DNA of 64,000 nucleotides from Patiriisocius sp047731265 (GTDB lineage Bacteria > Bacteroidota > Bacteroidia > Flavobacteriales > Flavobacteriaceae): assembly GCF_047731265.1 (NCBI RefSeq), contig NZ_CP159835.1:310001-374000 (forward strand). The letters are read 5' to 3'. Below, piece after piece: positions 8,435 through 17,598 of the stretch. Numbering within the stretch: position 1 is the first letter of the stretch; each line of letters starts with the position of its first letter. The position numbers and the translations under genes were made by a program. Below the pieces are notes generated by a model. It did no database searches. It saw only the letters and a list, made by a program, of their open reading frames with translations, and was not told where the DNA came from.

Positions 8435-10099
8435 ATGTTAGAAATTTCAGAACTTAAAGCAAAGAAATTACCTGAACTTCAGGAACTTGCAAAAGCATTA
8501 AAGGTACCAAAGTATCGCTCTCTTAAAAAATTAGATCTTGTATATCAAATACTAGACTATCAAGCGGCAAATCCAAATGCTGTAAAAGCAGTTGTTGTTG
8601 AAGATGTTCCAAAAAAGGAACCTACTGAAGCTAGCAAACCAGCTTCTAGACCCCAAAAAGAACAAAACAAAAGAACTCCTCGTCCAGCGCCTGTTAAAAA
8701 AGAGACGCGTCCAAACGAGAAAGCACCAGAAAAATCTTCAAATAACAAAGAAGATATTCAGAAGCAAGACTCGCAAAGTAACGATGACAAAAGGCAAAAC
8801 AACCCTCGTCAAAACACTCCAAAAAAAGACGATAACCGTCCACAAAAAGAGAATCGTCAACAAAACAATAGGGATAATAAACCGCGCGAAAACAAACCGC
8901 AACGTGAGAATAAACCCAAAAGTGACAATCGCAACAACGGTAATAAAGACAACCGTAATCGCTATAAAGAGCCAGACTATGAATTTGATGGCATCATAGA
9001 AAGTGAAGGTGTCCTTGACATTATGCAAGACGGTTATGGATTTTTAAGATCTAGTGACTACAATTACCTTTCATCTCCTGATGATATTTATGTATCACAA
9101 TCACAAATTAGACTATTTGGGCTAAAAAGCGGTGACACCGTTTTAGGTGTAGTTCGCCCTCCAAAAGAAGGTGAAAAATATTTCCCCCTTATAAAAGTAA
9201 ATAGAATTAATGGCCAAAACCCTAACGTCGTAAGAGACCGAATTTCTTTTGAGCATTTAACGCCCTTATTTCCGCAGGAAAAATTTAATATCTCTGAGAA
9301 ACAAAGTACAATTTCTACACGTATTATTGATCTCTTTTCTCCAATTGGTAAGGGACAACGTGGGATGATTGTAGCACAACCCAAAACTGGTAAAACAATG
9401 TTACTAAAGGATATTGCAAACGGCATCGCTGCAAATCATCCTGAGGTATATCAAATGATCCTTTTAATAGACGAACGTCCAGAAGAGGTAACTGATATGC
9501 AACGCAACGTGCAAGGTGAAGTTATCGCATCGACGTTTGACAAAGAACCTTCAGAACATGTACGTATTGCTAATTTAGTAATAGACAAAGCAAAGCGCCT
9601 TGTTGAATGTGGTCACGATGTTGTAATTCTATTAGATTCGATCACACGGTTAGCACGAGCGTATAATACGGTTCAGCCTGCTAGTGGTAAAATACTTTCT
9701 GGTGGTGTAGATGCAGCGGCACTTAACAAACCAAAACGTTTCTTTGGAGCAGCACGTAACATTGAAAATGGCGGGTCTTTAAGCATCATAGCAACAGCGC
9801 TTACTGAAACTGGATCTAAGATGGACGAAGTTATCTTTGAGGAATTTAAAGGAACTGGTAACATGGAACTCCAGTTGGATAGAAAAATTTCTAACCGAAG
9901 AATTTTCCCGGCAATCGATCTTACTTCATCTAGCACACGTAGAGACGATTTACTCCTTGATGAGAAAACTATAAAACGCATGTGGGTAATGCGTAAGTAT
10001 CTTGCAGACATGAACCCTGTAGAAGCGATGGAGTTTATTAATGATCGCTTTAGACAGACAAAGAATAATGAAGAATTCTTGATTTCCATGAACGCCTAA
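8435..10099 (+). CDS. rho: transcription termination factor Rho with long charged insert
   Basis: Hexameric RNA helicase/ATPase that releases RNA polymerase at Rho-dependent terminators. 554 residues, against about 420 for E. coli Rho. Rho_N fold at 1-45; then a low-complexity insert (about 55-178) very rich in K, N, R, Q, P, E and D; a cold-shock RNA-binding domain (about 185-265); and the RecA-like ATPase with P-loop QPKTGKT near 315-321, followed by LLIDERPEEVT and LLDSITRLARAYN. The insert is typical of Bacteroidota Rho and is likely disordered and RNA-binding. The 200 bases before it hold no gene and may be a regulated leader; Rho is autoregulated in other bacteria. A 9-base tandem repeat and an intrinsic terminator follow. 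Confidence 0.97.
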   Translation: MLEISELKAKKLPELQELAKALKVPKYRSLKKLDLVYQILDYQAANPNAVKAVVVEDVPKKEPTEASKPASRPQKEQNKRTPRPAPVKKETRPNEKAPEKSSNNKEDIQKQDSQSNDDKRQNNPRQNTPKKDDNRPQKENRQQNNRDNKPRENKPQRENKPKSDNRNNGNKDNRNRYKEPDYEFDGIIESEGVLDIMQDGYGFLRSSDYNYLSSPDDIYVSQSQIRLFGLKSGDTVLGVVRPPKEGEKYFPLIKVNRINGQNPNVVRDRISFEHLTPLFPQEKFNISEKQSTISTRIIDLFSPIGKGQRGMIVAQPKTGKTMLLKDIANGIAANHPEVYQMILLIDERPEEVTDMQRNVQGEVIASTFDKEPSEHVRIANLVIDKAKRLVECGHDVVILLDSITRLARAYNTVQPASGKILSGGVDAAALNKPKRFFGAARNIENGGSLSIIATALTETGSKMDEVIFEEFKGTGNMELQLDRKISNRRIFPAIDLTSSSTRRDDLLLDEKTIKRMWVMRKYLADMNPVEAMEFINDRFRQTKNNEEFLISMNA

Positions 10100-10148
10100 C
10101 AGCTTAACAAAGAACTTACAAGATGTCTAGTCCTAACTAAACGAAACA

Positions 10149-10191
10149 GATTAAAAAGATTAAAAAGATTAAAAAGATTAAAAAGATTAAA
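10149..10191 (+). repeat. tandem 9-base repeat after rho
   Basis: Four exact head-to-tail copies of gattaaaaa (10149-10184) and a partial fifth, lying between the rho stop and its terminator. It is untranslated. Such A/T-rich repeats change length easily by slippage. Confidence 0.9.
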
Positions 10192-10202
10192 TTTATTAAT
10201 TA

Positions 10203-10236
10203 AAGCTGAACAATGACGTGATTGTTCAGCTTTTTT
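10203..10236 (+). terminator. intrinsic terminator downstream of rho
   Basis: 12-bp perfect stem (10203-10214 with 10221-10232), 6-base loop, and a T run (10231-10236). It is oriented to end the rho transcript. Confidence 0.9.
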
Positions 10237-10261
10237 GATTTGTACTATTTTCTTTTTAGTT

Positions 10262-11483
10262 TTTTTTGTGTGTACATTTTATCTGGTGTTAGCGTATAGC
10301 TCGACAAATGAGCCCTCAACGAGTTGTAAATATTGACTGCATTTTTAACTAATAATTTTTTCGTTGACAAGTCAGTATCGTATGCTACTATTGCAAATTC
10401 TTATTTTAAAACTCTATTGACACGTTCAGCTATAGCCTTCTTATAGAGATCCTGTTTTTCAATCATACTTGTACTTATCCGTTTGTCTTTTAGCATCTGT
10501 TGATATTTATTTGAGCAATACGGTAGGCCTCTGCCAGAGTGATGTATCATTGGCTGACTTAAATAGCTTCTCTTTTTAAACTCCATTTCGAGTACCCTTA
10601 GAGCGCCTGCCGCTTCAAAGCTGCCTTAAACATCGTATCCCATTATTTTCTTAGAACCAGCATCCGTTATAATAATAAGGTATGATCGATTTTTCCTATC
10701 ATATCGCTTGTCCAACCTGTTCTAAATGCTCTAATTCAATCTCACTTATAGTATTTTATATTATCTGAACCTATAATGTGAGTACGTTGTTTTATGATAG
10801 CTCTTTTTAGGAGTGACAAGCATATGGTTTGCCTTTAGAATTCTAAATAATTTACCGCTCTCTACATTAACTTTGATAAGCTCTGCCCTGAGTATATAAT
10901 GTAGTTTTCTTGTTCCCAGCCTAAACATAAGATTTCTTATAGAACGCATGAATGTGATAACCTGATGGTCTATGGGATGTTTATGTTTGTTGGATTTTAT
11001 AAATCTATAATATACCTGGCTAGTTACCTCGAATAGTTCACAGGCAGAGATTATAGTCCCTTTTTGTTCTTCTTTGAAGCATTTGATAACTCGAGTTTGT
11101 AATTATTTCTTGTTTAGGTATCGTATTCCTTTTCGTCCATATCTAACAGCATATCGAAGACAATTACTTTCTTATCTGCAGGTTCCGTGAGATATTCAGC
11201 CCTTGCTTTCTGATTCACCAGCAACTTAACTTTAACCTCTAGCTCAAGAATTTTTTGTTCAGGTGTTTTGACATTGCTGTAAGCGCTTGGTATTCCCAAT
11301 CAAAATCATCATATTTCCGCAACCATTTAATCTCTGTAGAATCTCCCTGAATGCTATATTTGAGGTGCGTTTAAGATTTTGTCAAGAGTCCATGTTTAAC
11401 CTCTTCAACTAATTGAAGTTTAAAAGAGAACGAGTAATCTTTTTGGGTACGTTTGGTGTTACCAGTATTTGCAATGTTTTCAT
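10262..11483 (-). mobile_element. decayed IS3-family insertion sequence (orfA + orfB remnants)
   Basis: On the minus strand, fragments of both IS3 genes occur in the right order. Near 11480-11400 is the orfA start (TKRTQKDYSFSFKLQLVEEV); near 11370-11290 the HTH region (IQGDSTEIKWLRKYDDFDWEYQ); then a coiled segment (ILELEVKVKLLVNQKARAEYL). orfB follows: an HTH_21-like piece (10949-10761, ILRAELIKVNVESGKLFRILK), the DDE integrase part (10586-10401, MIHHSGRGLPYCSNKYQQML with MIEKQDLYKKAIAERVN), and the C-terminus (AVNIYNSLRAHLSS, TLTPDKMYT) down to about 10262. Several frameshifts and stops separate the pieces, so it is dead. I could not find clear terminal inverted repeats or a target duplication; the ends given are approximate. 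Confidence 0.85.
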
Positions 11484-11886
11484 TGCACTAAGGTTTTAGT
11501 ATATCGCTATTTCAGAATGGGGCATCGTTTTTCTATTAAAAAATTAAGCTTGAGATAATTAGCTTAACAAAAGTATAACAAGATATCTATCGCCATATAA
11601 TAAACGAGTACTTGTTACCTATTGGAACCACATAAATAGGTAGTATTAAAAACTCAAATTGTCGCTATATGTAAGGAAGGGTATATTTAAAGCAAACTAA
11701 AGTAACCTCACTTTATGGTTATCAAAAAGCTTATTAAAATGATCATTGGCAAAAAACAACTTTCTACTACTAGCTGAATATTGAATACATAAACTACCAC
11801 CGTTTATATGAATACTGTTATAAATAAACCACAATACAATTTTATAATGTTTTAAGCCAATCTTGACACGCCACTTTTAAGTCTAT
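11484..11886. other. no gene seen
   Basis: About 400 bases of AT-rich sequence between the IS3 remnant and the terminator of the T9SS gene. Both strands were read and I found no open frame with recognisable protein character and no RNA structure. The part next to 11484 may include the outer end of the insertion sequence. Confidence 0.6.
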
Positions 11887-11915
11887 AAAAAAACCCTGCA
11901 AATTGCAGGGTTTTT
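11887..11915 (-). terminator. terminator of the T9SS protein gene
   Basis: GC-rich inverted repeat 11894-11910 (ccctgca with tgcaggg, 3-base centre), flanked by A7 and T5, so it can work in both directions. It sits 31 bases beyond the stop of the minus-strand gene at 11947. Confidence 0.8.
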
Positions 11916-11946
11916 CTATAATTTAATAATATGTATTTACTACAAA

Positions 11947-12789
11947 TTATTGCTTGATAACTTTTTCAGTAATTGTACCTACAGAAGTTTCAATTTTCAT
12001 TAAGTAAACACCTGAAGCTAATTCAGAAACGTTTACTTGACCATTTGAAATAGATACATTAGCTCTTTTTCCTAATAAGTCATACATAGCAACTCTTTCG
12101 ATTTCGATTGAACCAGGAACATTAACGTTAATTACGTTTTGTGCCGGGTTAGGAAAAATAGACACTTGAGATAATGCAACATCATTTACTCCTAAAGCCA
12201 TATCTACAACAAGATTAAGGATGGTATGAGAATCTGGGAAGCCTATGTCAGCATAAGATACTGGAGTACCTACAATATCACAAACAACAGATGTAATGTA
12301 AGAGTCTGCCGTTGCACCACCTGTTACTGCTGGGAAATAATTAAGTCCAGTTTCACCTTGATTTAATTGTACTGCAATAATCGCATCTTGATCTACTGTT
12401 GGTGGATTATCAAAAACAACTCTAACAACAGTTCCTACGTCATCAAGTCCTACAGTAACTGAAGCAGAAGCTAAAAGGTCTGGAGTAGCAGTAGAATCAA
12501 AACCATCAGGAAAACTTGAAACTTGATAAATATTTACTGTTAACTCATCATCACCATCAATGTTCTCAACACCAAATTCTGCACCTACAAGAAGTACTTG
12601 TGGAGAATAAGGTTGGTCTCCATTACTTAAATCATAAGCACGGTAATAAGCATTGTCACCACCACCACAAGAAACACCGCCGGGAACCTGAACGTCATCC
12701 TCGTTTTGAGTCATTACAACCTCTTGAGCTTGCGCCTGAAAAGCTATGCTTCCAATAAAAGCCAAGGCTAAAAATGTAATTTTTTTCAT
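11947..12789 (-). CDS. secreted protein with T9SS type A sorting domain
   Basis: 280 residues: Sec signal peptide (MKKITFLALAFIGSIAFQAQA), a beta-rich middle of unknown function (about 22-200), and a C-terminal T9SS sorting domain (SIFPNPAQNVINV, VAMYDLLGKR, LASGVYLMKI, ending TEKVIKQ). The sorting domain sends it through the type IX system to the cell surface or medium. The middle resembles the jelly-roll-like modules often found in flavobacterial exoproteins, but I recognise no catalytic motif. It is monocistronic, with a clear promoter and terminator of its own. Confidence 0.88.
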   Translation of the reverse strand: MKKITFLALAFIGSIAFQAQAQEVVMTQNEDDVQVPGGVSCGGGDNAYYRAYDLSNGDQPYSPQVLLVGAEFGVENIDGDDELTVNIYQVSSFPDGFDSTATPDLLASASVTVGLDDVGTVVRVVFDNPPTVDQDAIIAVQLNQGETGLNYFPAVTGGATADSYITSVVCDIVGTPVSYADIGFPDSHTILNLVVDMALGVNDVALSQVSIFPNPAQNVINVNVPGSIEIERVAMYDLLGKRANVSISNGQVNVSELASGVYLMKIETSVGTITEKVIKQ

Positions 12790-12832
12790 AATTGAAATTT
12801 TTAAATATTATTATTAAGTTTAAATTGTGGAA

Positions 12833-12862
12833 CAAATATAACAAAGCCATTTAAAAAATCAA
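12833..12862 (-). promoter_or_regulatory. Bacteroidota-type promoter for the T9SS gene
   Basis: On the minus strand, TTG (12862-12860), 19 bases, then TATATTTG (12840-12833), matching the Bacteroidota consensus TTG-N17-23-TAnnTTTG. It lies 44 bases upstream of the ATG at 12789. This is the clearest promoter in the window. Confidence 0.7.
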
Positions 12863-12898
12863 CACTTTTCTAATAATAAACTATAAAATCACATTATT

Positions 12899-14665
12899 AT
12901 GACCAAAAAGCTTGCTACTACAGCACTTTTACTTACTTTTTTTAGCTGCTCAGAGGATAAAAAAAGAACCTTTTCAAACACTAATTTTGAAACTCAATTT
13001 GAAACCTCAAATGGAGTTCAAACTGCTGATTATCATAATGTAATAGAGTATTACCAGATGTTGAGCGACAAATTTAGCACCATTACAATGCACGCTGGTG
13101 AGCTATCAGATAGTGGGAAACCTCTCCATGTTATAATTTTTTCTGATCTTATTTTAAAAAACAACACTTTAGACACTTTTCTAGAAAAAAAAGGCACATC
13201 AAACGTGTTATTAGTTAATAACGGCATCCATCCTGGTGAAAGCGATGGTATTGACGCTTCTATGATGCTGTTACGGGATTTAGCACAAGGAAAGATTTCC
13301 GCACCAAAAAACACCATAATTGCCATAGTACCAGTATATAATATTGGAGGCGCATTAAACCGAAACAGCACCTCTAGAACAAACCAAAATGGTCCAGACG
13401 AATATGGCTTTAGAGGAAATGCTAGAAATTATGACCTAAATAGAGACTTTATTAAAGCAGACACTAAGAACGCTTTGGCTTTTGCTAAAATTTTTCACGC
13501 GCTAAAACCCGAATTATTTATTGACAACCATGTGAGTAATGGCGCAGATTACCAATACACAATTACACACCTCTTTACGCAACACAATAAATTGGGCGGT
13601 AATTTAGGGACTTACTTACACACGTCATTTATGCCTGCATTAGAAGATTCATTGACTTCAAAAAATTGGGACATCACTCCTTATGTGAATGTCTTTAATT
13701 CGCAGCCTGAAAAAGGTTTTACTCAATTCTTGGATTCACCAAGATACTCTACTGGATATACCACATTATTTAACACACTAGGAATGATGGTTGAAACTCA
13801 TATGCTAAAACCTTATAAACAAAGAGTTGAAGGGACCTATGAACTAATGAAAAGTTTTATTGAAATAGCAGATGCCGATGCTAAAAACATTTCAAAATTA
13901 GTGAGATCTTCAAAAAATGCAGTTACTGCAGAAGCAGAATACCCGATACAATGGCAAATTGATAGCGCAAAAACAACGACACTAAATTTTAAAGGGTATG
14001 AAGGCAACTTTGTAGAAAGCACTATTACTGGTAAGCAAAGATTAAAATTTGACCAAAGCAAACCCTTTAATAAAGAAACCACATACTATAATTTTTTCAA
14101 ACCAAGTACTATGATCAAGGTCCCTCTATGCTATATAGTACCTCAAGGATATTGGAATGTTCTCGAGCGATTAAAAGCAAACGATATTGCTACGAGCAGG
14201 TTCGAAAAAGACACCCTTATGGAAGTCGAGGTATATAGAATTGAAAGCTATGAGACTCGCAGAAATGCTTACGAAGGCCATTATTTACATTATAATACCT
14301 CGGTTGCTACAAAAATGGAAACTGTAGCTATTAATCAGGGAGACTACATGATTTCAACAGATCAAGATGGGGTTCGTTACATACTTGAAACTTTAGAACC
14401 TTCTGCAGTGGATTCATTTTTTAATTGGAATTTTTTCGACACTATTTTGCAACAAAAAGAAGGCTTCTCTCCCTATGTATGGGAAGATAAAGCAGCGGCA
14501 CTTCTCAAAAATAATGCCCAACTTAAAGAAGAATTTGACAGTATAAAAAAAATAGACTCAAACTTTGCAAACAATTGGTACGAACAATTGGATTGGTTAC
14601 ATAAAAAATCCTCTAATTATGAAAAGGCTCATTTAAGATACCCTATCGTTAGGATGCGTCGTTAA
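12899..14665 (+). CDS. M14-family zinc carboxypeptidase, probable lipoprotein
   Basis: 588 residues. The N-terminus has a hydrophobic stretch ending LTFFSC, consistent with a lipobox with Cys17, so it is probably anchored to a periplasm-facing or outer membrane. Peptidase M14 features: zinc ligands His111 and Glu114 (HPGE), the RNYDLNRDF substrate-binding block, third ligand His211 (FIDNHVSNGADYQYT) and probable catalytic Glu299 (VETHMLKP). The C-terminal half (about 320-588) is a beta-rich extension seen in Bacteroidota members. It is expected to trim C-terminal residues from peptides outside the cytoplasm. Its 3' end overlaps the convergent NUDIX gene by 33 bases. Confidence 0.88.
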   Translation: MTKKLATTALLLTFFSCSEDKKRTFSNTNFETQFETSNGVQTADYHNVIEYYQMLSDKFSTITMHAGELSDSGKPLHVIIFSDLILKNNTLDTFLEKKGTSNVLLVNNGIHPGESDGIDASMMLLRDLAQGKISAPKNTIIAIVPVYNIGGALNRNSTSRTNQNGPDEYGFRGNARNYDLNRDFIKADTKNALAFAKIFHALKPELFIDNHVSNGADYQYTITHLFTQHNKLGGNLGTYLHTSFMPALEDSLTSKNWDITPYVNVFNSQPEKGFTQFLDSPRYSTGYTTLFNTLGMMVETHMLKPYKQRVEGTYELMKSFIEIADADAKNISKLVRSSKNAVTAEAEYPIQWQIDSAKTTTLNFKGYEGNFVESTITGKQRLKFDQSKPFNKETTYYNFFKPSTMIKVPLCYIVPQGYWNVLERLKANDIATSRFEKDTLMEVEVYRIESYETRRNAYEGHYLHYNTSVATKMETVAINQGDYMISTDQDGVRYILETLEPSAVDSFFNWNFFDTILQQKEGFSPYVWEDKAAALLKNNAQLKEEFDSIKKIDSNFANNWYEQLDWLHKKSSNYEKAHLRYPIVRMRR

Positions 14666-15256
14666 ATATTCCTTTGGGAAGAGCAACTTTATATTTTCAT
14701 AAGACTGTGTAAGTGCTCGTTGAGATTTTTCAAAATTTTTCCAAGTTGCTTTTTTAATTCCTTCCTTAGCCTCGGGCATTAGGTCTCCAGTAAAATCTGT
14801 ATACATTTCATACCAGTAGGTTACCTTTAATCTAAATTTGTCGTTGCGCTTAAAAACGTGATAAGTTTTGGTAATAAATGTGCGTACTTGCAAATTTTTT
14901 ACCCCTGTTTCTTCTTCAGTCTCTCGTATCGCCGCTTGTTGGTGCGTTTCGCCCTTTTCAATTTTACCCTTTGGCAAATCCCATTTACCATTTCTTTTAA
15001 TAAATAGTATTTCTTTCTTTTTATTAAAAACCAGACCACCTCCAGCCTCAACCACTGGTAATTTTTTTAATAAAAACCGTTCTAGTTTCTCTTCGTTTTT
15101 ATGATACAGATTAACATAGAGCAGCTCACCATCGCTAATTCTATTAATAAGTTTTTTAAACTTAACCTCTTTTAAAGGAATGGTTCTGTATTGCTTTCCT
15201 ATATTTTTCTCTGTGGACAAAATTATAGGCACGTCATTGACGAAAACTTTATACAT
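14633..15256 (-). CDS. NUDIX hydrolase
   Basis: 207 residues. A complete Nudix box lies at 97-119 (G97, E103, R111-E112, E115-E116, G118-V119), so pyrophosphohydrolase activity on a nucleoside diphosphate derivative is expected; the substrate is not predictable. An N-terminal extension of about 65 residues before the Nudix fold is characteristic of a flavobacterial subgroup. I take ATG 15256 rather than the TTG at 15262 because MYKVFVND begins the first strand. The start faces pyrE only 8 bases away, so the two genes must have promoters inside each other's coding or leader sequence. Confidence 0.9.
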   Translation of the reverse strand: MYKVFVNDVPIILSTEKNIGKQYRTIPLKEVKFKKLINRISDGELLYVNLYHKNEEKLERFLLKKLPVVEAGGGLVFNKKKEILFIKRNGKWDLPKGKIEKGETHQQAAIRETEEETGVKNLQVRTFITKTYHVFKRNDKFRLKVTYWYEMYTDFTGDLMPEAKEGIKKATWKNFEKSQRALTQSYENIKLLFPKEYLTTHPNDRVS

Positions 15257-15264
15257 TTGCAATT

Positions 15265-15906
15265 ATGATTTTAAATAAAGAGACTGCTCAAAAAACAGCT
15301 GAATTACTATTGCAAATTAACGCAATTAAATTACAACCACAAGAACCATTTACTTGGGCTTCTGGTTGGAGATCTCCTATTTATTGCGACAACCGCATTA
15401 CACTTTCATATCCTACTATACGCACATACCTTAGAGAAAACATAGCAAAACAAGTAGAAGAATTATATGGAAAACCTGATGTTATTGCTGGGGTTGCGAC
15501 AGGAGCAATTGGTATTGGAATGCTCGTTGCAGAGTGTCTAAACCTTCCTTTTTGCTACGTTCGTCCAGAAACTAAGAAACACGGAAGACAAAATAAAATT
15601 GAGGGGCAAGTATCACCCAATCAAACAGTAGTTGTCATAGAAGATCTAATTAGTACTGGAAAAAGCAGTCTCATGGCGGTAGCAGCTTTGCGTGAAGCAA
15701 ACCTACAAGTAAAAGGAATGATGGCCATATTTTCCTATGGCTTTGACGTAGCTACTGAAAATTTTGAAAAAGCAGGAGTAACCTTAAATACACTTAGCGA
15801 CTACGAGCACTTACTAGAAAATGCTGAAAAATCTTCATACATAACTGCATCAGATAAAGTTTTATTGAGTTCTTGGAGAGAAAATCCGTCTGAATGGAAC
15901 GGTTAA
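15265..15906 (+). CDS. pyrE: orotate phosphoribosyltransferase
   Basis: Makes orotidine 5'-phosphate from orotate and PRPP in pyrimidine synthesis. 213 residues. Seen: FTWASGWRSPIYCDNR at the N-terminus, YVRPETKKHGRQNKIEG (catalytic loop), and the PRPP-binding motif VVVIEDLISTGKSS. Its start is almost back to back with the NUDIX gene; the SRPBCC gene follows 46 bases later on the same strand. Confidence 0.96.
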   Translation: MILNKETAQKTAELLLQINAIKLQPQEPFTWASGWRSPIYCDNRITLSYPTIRTYLRENIAKQVEELYGKPDVIAGVATGAIGIGMLVAECLNLPFCYVRPETKKHGRQNKIEGQVSPNQTVVVIEDLISTGKSSLMAVAALREANLQVKGMMAIFSYGFDVATENFEKAGVTLNTLSDYEHLLENAEKSSYITASDKVLLSSWRENPSEWNG

Positions 15907-15952
15907 AACATAAATTATTAGATTATTAATAGTAACAAATAAAGCAACCATT

Positions 15953-16345
15953 ATGGAAATAAAAAGTAAAAAAGTAACCGTTCAAAAATCTGCTGAAGCT
16001 ATTTGTAATTATTTATGTGATGTAAAAAACTTTGAACAGTTAATGCCAGATAACATTAGCAAATTTGAAGTTATTAGAGAAGATGCTTTTGTTTTTGCCT
16101 TAAAAGGAATGCCAGAAATTGCTTTAGAGGTTAAAGAAGTGGTGGCTCCCTACAAAGTGACGCTCGGGGCAATTAGCGATAAAATTCCGTTTACACTTAT
16201 ATCACACATTGATGTAGGTGATAAAGACACATCTGCTGTAGAACTTCAGTTTGAAGGAAAATTTAATACGATGATGTCGATGATGATTAAAGGCCCACTA
16301 ACTAAGTTTATTGACACCTTAACTACAAACCTGGAAAAACTATAA
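15953..16345 (+). CDS. SRPBCC-fold protein
   Basis: 130 residues with the START/Bet v 1-like pattern: an N-terminal strand (IKSKKVTVQKSAEAICNYLC), the conserved NFEQLMPDNISKFE helix-strand, a central beta sheet and a long C-terminal amphipathic helix ending DTLTTNLEKL. Such proteins bind hydrophobic ligands in a cavity; the ligand is unknown. In flavobacteria it is regularly found between pyrE and birA, as here, but no functional link has been shown to my knowledge. Confidence 0.82.
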   Translation: MEIKSKKVTVQKSAEAICNYLCDVKNFEQLMPDNISKFEVIREDAFVFALKGMPEIALEVKEVVAPYKVTLGAISDKIPFTLISHIDVGDKDTSAVELQFEGKFNTMMSMMIKGPLTKFIDTLTTNLEKL

Positions 16346-16400
16346 TCACTATAATTAGTTTTAAAATGCGCTATTAAATGTTTGACTTGAAAGTTAAATA

Positions 16401-17132
16401 TTACTGAATCAATTTTATTTCCTTCAAATTAAATAGGTGTATCTGATCGTCCTCCTTAAAAACCATTAAGAGTCCCTCTTTACTCACTCCTTTTATAGCA
16501 CCATTGAACCTATTCCCCTGGGTGTCCTCAAAAACCGAAATACTATTCTTTCTATATAGATGAGAGGTATAATTATTAAATATAGCTTCAACATCAAGCG
16601 AAACCATTTCATTTAAATGAATTTCAATTTCAGATACCAAATTTTGAAAAACCTCTTGCAACTCAAATTTTCTTCCACCACTTAAAAGTAGTGATGTTGC
16701 AGATGGAAGGCTTTCAAAACTAATTTCGTTCACATTCAATCCAACTCCAATTATTGTAGAAGCAATACTAGAACCCTTAACCGAATTTTCAATCAAGATT
16801 CCACAACATTTTTTTCCATCTGCCATAATGTCGTTAGGCCACTTTATAGTGACATTAGGGATGGAGTAGTATTTTAATGTCCTAGTAATAGCAAGTGCTG
16901 TTTGCATGGAAATAACAAAAGCCCTATCAGCAGGCAGTTGTTCGAAAGTCTTATATACACTAAATGTAAGGCTTTTACCACGAGTAGATTGCCAGTGTGT
17001 ATGCTGCTGTCCTCTACCCTTTGTTTGTGATTCTGTAATGACTACGGTCGTATCTTTTAATACCTGAGATTTTGATAATTCTTTGAGATACGAATTTGTA
17101 GATTGAGTGGCACTAAGTTTGATTATGTTCAA
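16401..17132 (-). CDS. birA: biotin--[acetyl-CoA carboxylase] ligase
   Basis: Activates biotin to biotinyl-AMP and attaches it to the biotin carboxyl carrier protein. 243 residues from the TTG start at 17132, which gives the family's usual MNIIKLSATQSTNSYLK; the longer frame to 17177 adds an unlikely hydrophobic leader. The biotin/AMP-binding motif is present as KGRGQQH with KWPNDIM and GILIEN further on. There is no N-terminal helix-turn-helix, so this is a catalytic-only (group I) ligase that cannot repress biotin genes by DNA binding. It diverges from rsfS. Confidence 0.93.
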   Translation of the reverse strand: MNIIKLSATQSTNSYLKELSKSQVLKDTTVVITESQTKGRGQQHTHWQSTRGKSLTFSVYKTFEQLPADRAFVISMQTALAITRTLKYYSIPNVTIKWPNDIMADGKKCCGILIENSVKGSSIASTIIGVGLNVNEISFESLPSATSLLLSGGRKFELQEVFQNLVSEIEIHLNEMVSLDVEAIFNNYTSHLYRKNSISVFEDTQGNRFNGAIKGVSKEGLLMVFKEDDQIHLFNLKEIKLIQ

Positions 17133-17189
17133 GAAGAAAAGTATTAAATTTATTAAAGATGCAAAGTAAACAAACACACAAAAAAGTAA

Positions 17190-17197
17190 TAACTTTG
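17190..17197 (+). promoter_or_regulatory. probable -7 box upstream of rsfS-ftsH
   Basis: TAACTTTG, an exact match to TAnnTTTG, 18 bases before the rsfS ATG. I do not see a good -33 element at the expected distance, so only the -7 part is supported. Confidence 0.5.
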
Positions 17198-17215
17198 TAA
17201 AAATAAAAAAGCTTA

Positions 17216-17587
17216 ATGATTAAGAAAGAAAAGAACACAGATCTTCTTATAACAAATATCATACGCGGCATAGAAGCGGTAAAAGGACAAGACATTGAAA
17301 TTCTAGACCTCAGAGAAATCGAAAACACAGTAACAGACTATTTTATTATTTGCAACGGTACCTCAAACACGCAAGTTAATGCCATTGTTGGTTCTATCCA
17401 AAAAACAGTAAGTAAGGCTCTTAAAGAAAAAGCTTGGCATATAGAAGGAAGTGACAATAGCGAATGGATATTAATGGATTATGTTCACGTTGTAGTACAC
17501 GTATTTCAAAAACACATACGAGAATTTTATGACATCGAAGGATTATGGGGCGATGCTAAAAGCGTAAAAATAGAAACAACACTTTAA
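17216..17587 (+). CDS. rsfS: ribosome silencing factor RsfS (RsfA/Iojap)
   Basis: Binds ribosomal protein uL14 and blocks subunit joining when nutrients are short. 123 residues, standard length. Seen: the IRGIEAVKGQDIEILDLREIE N-terminal block, TDYFIICNGTS, WILMDYVHVVVHVF and the terminal FYDIEGLWGDA motif. First gene of a same-strand run leading into ftsH, 11 bases later. Confidence 0.94.
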   Translation: MIKKEKNTDLLITNIIRGIEAVKGQDIEILDLREIENTVTDYFIICNGTSNTQVNAIVGSIQKTVSKALKEKAWHIEGSDNSEWILMDYVHVVVHVFQKHIREFYDIEGLWGDAKSVKIETTL

Positions 17588-17598
17588 AAAAAAGCCAC

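Noticed and set aside
8592..8999. Lys/Arg-rich 135-codon plus-strand frame inside rho
   Set aside because: Shadow of the low-complexity Rho insert read in another frame.
10149..10191. Possible CRISPR or regulatory array
   Set aside because: Units are 9 bases with no spacers; a simple tandem repeat.
12516..12758. His-rich plus-strand frame inside the T9SS gene
   Set aside because: Antisense shadow of the Asp/Gly-rich coding strand; no start signal.
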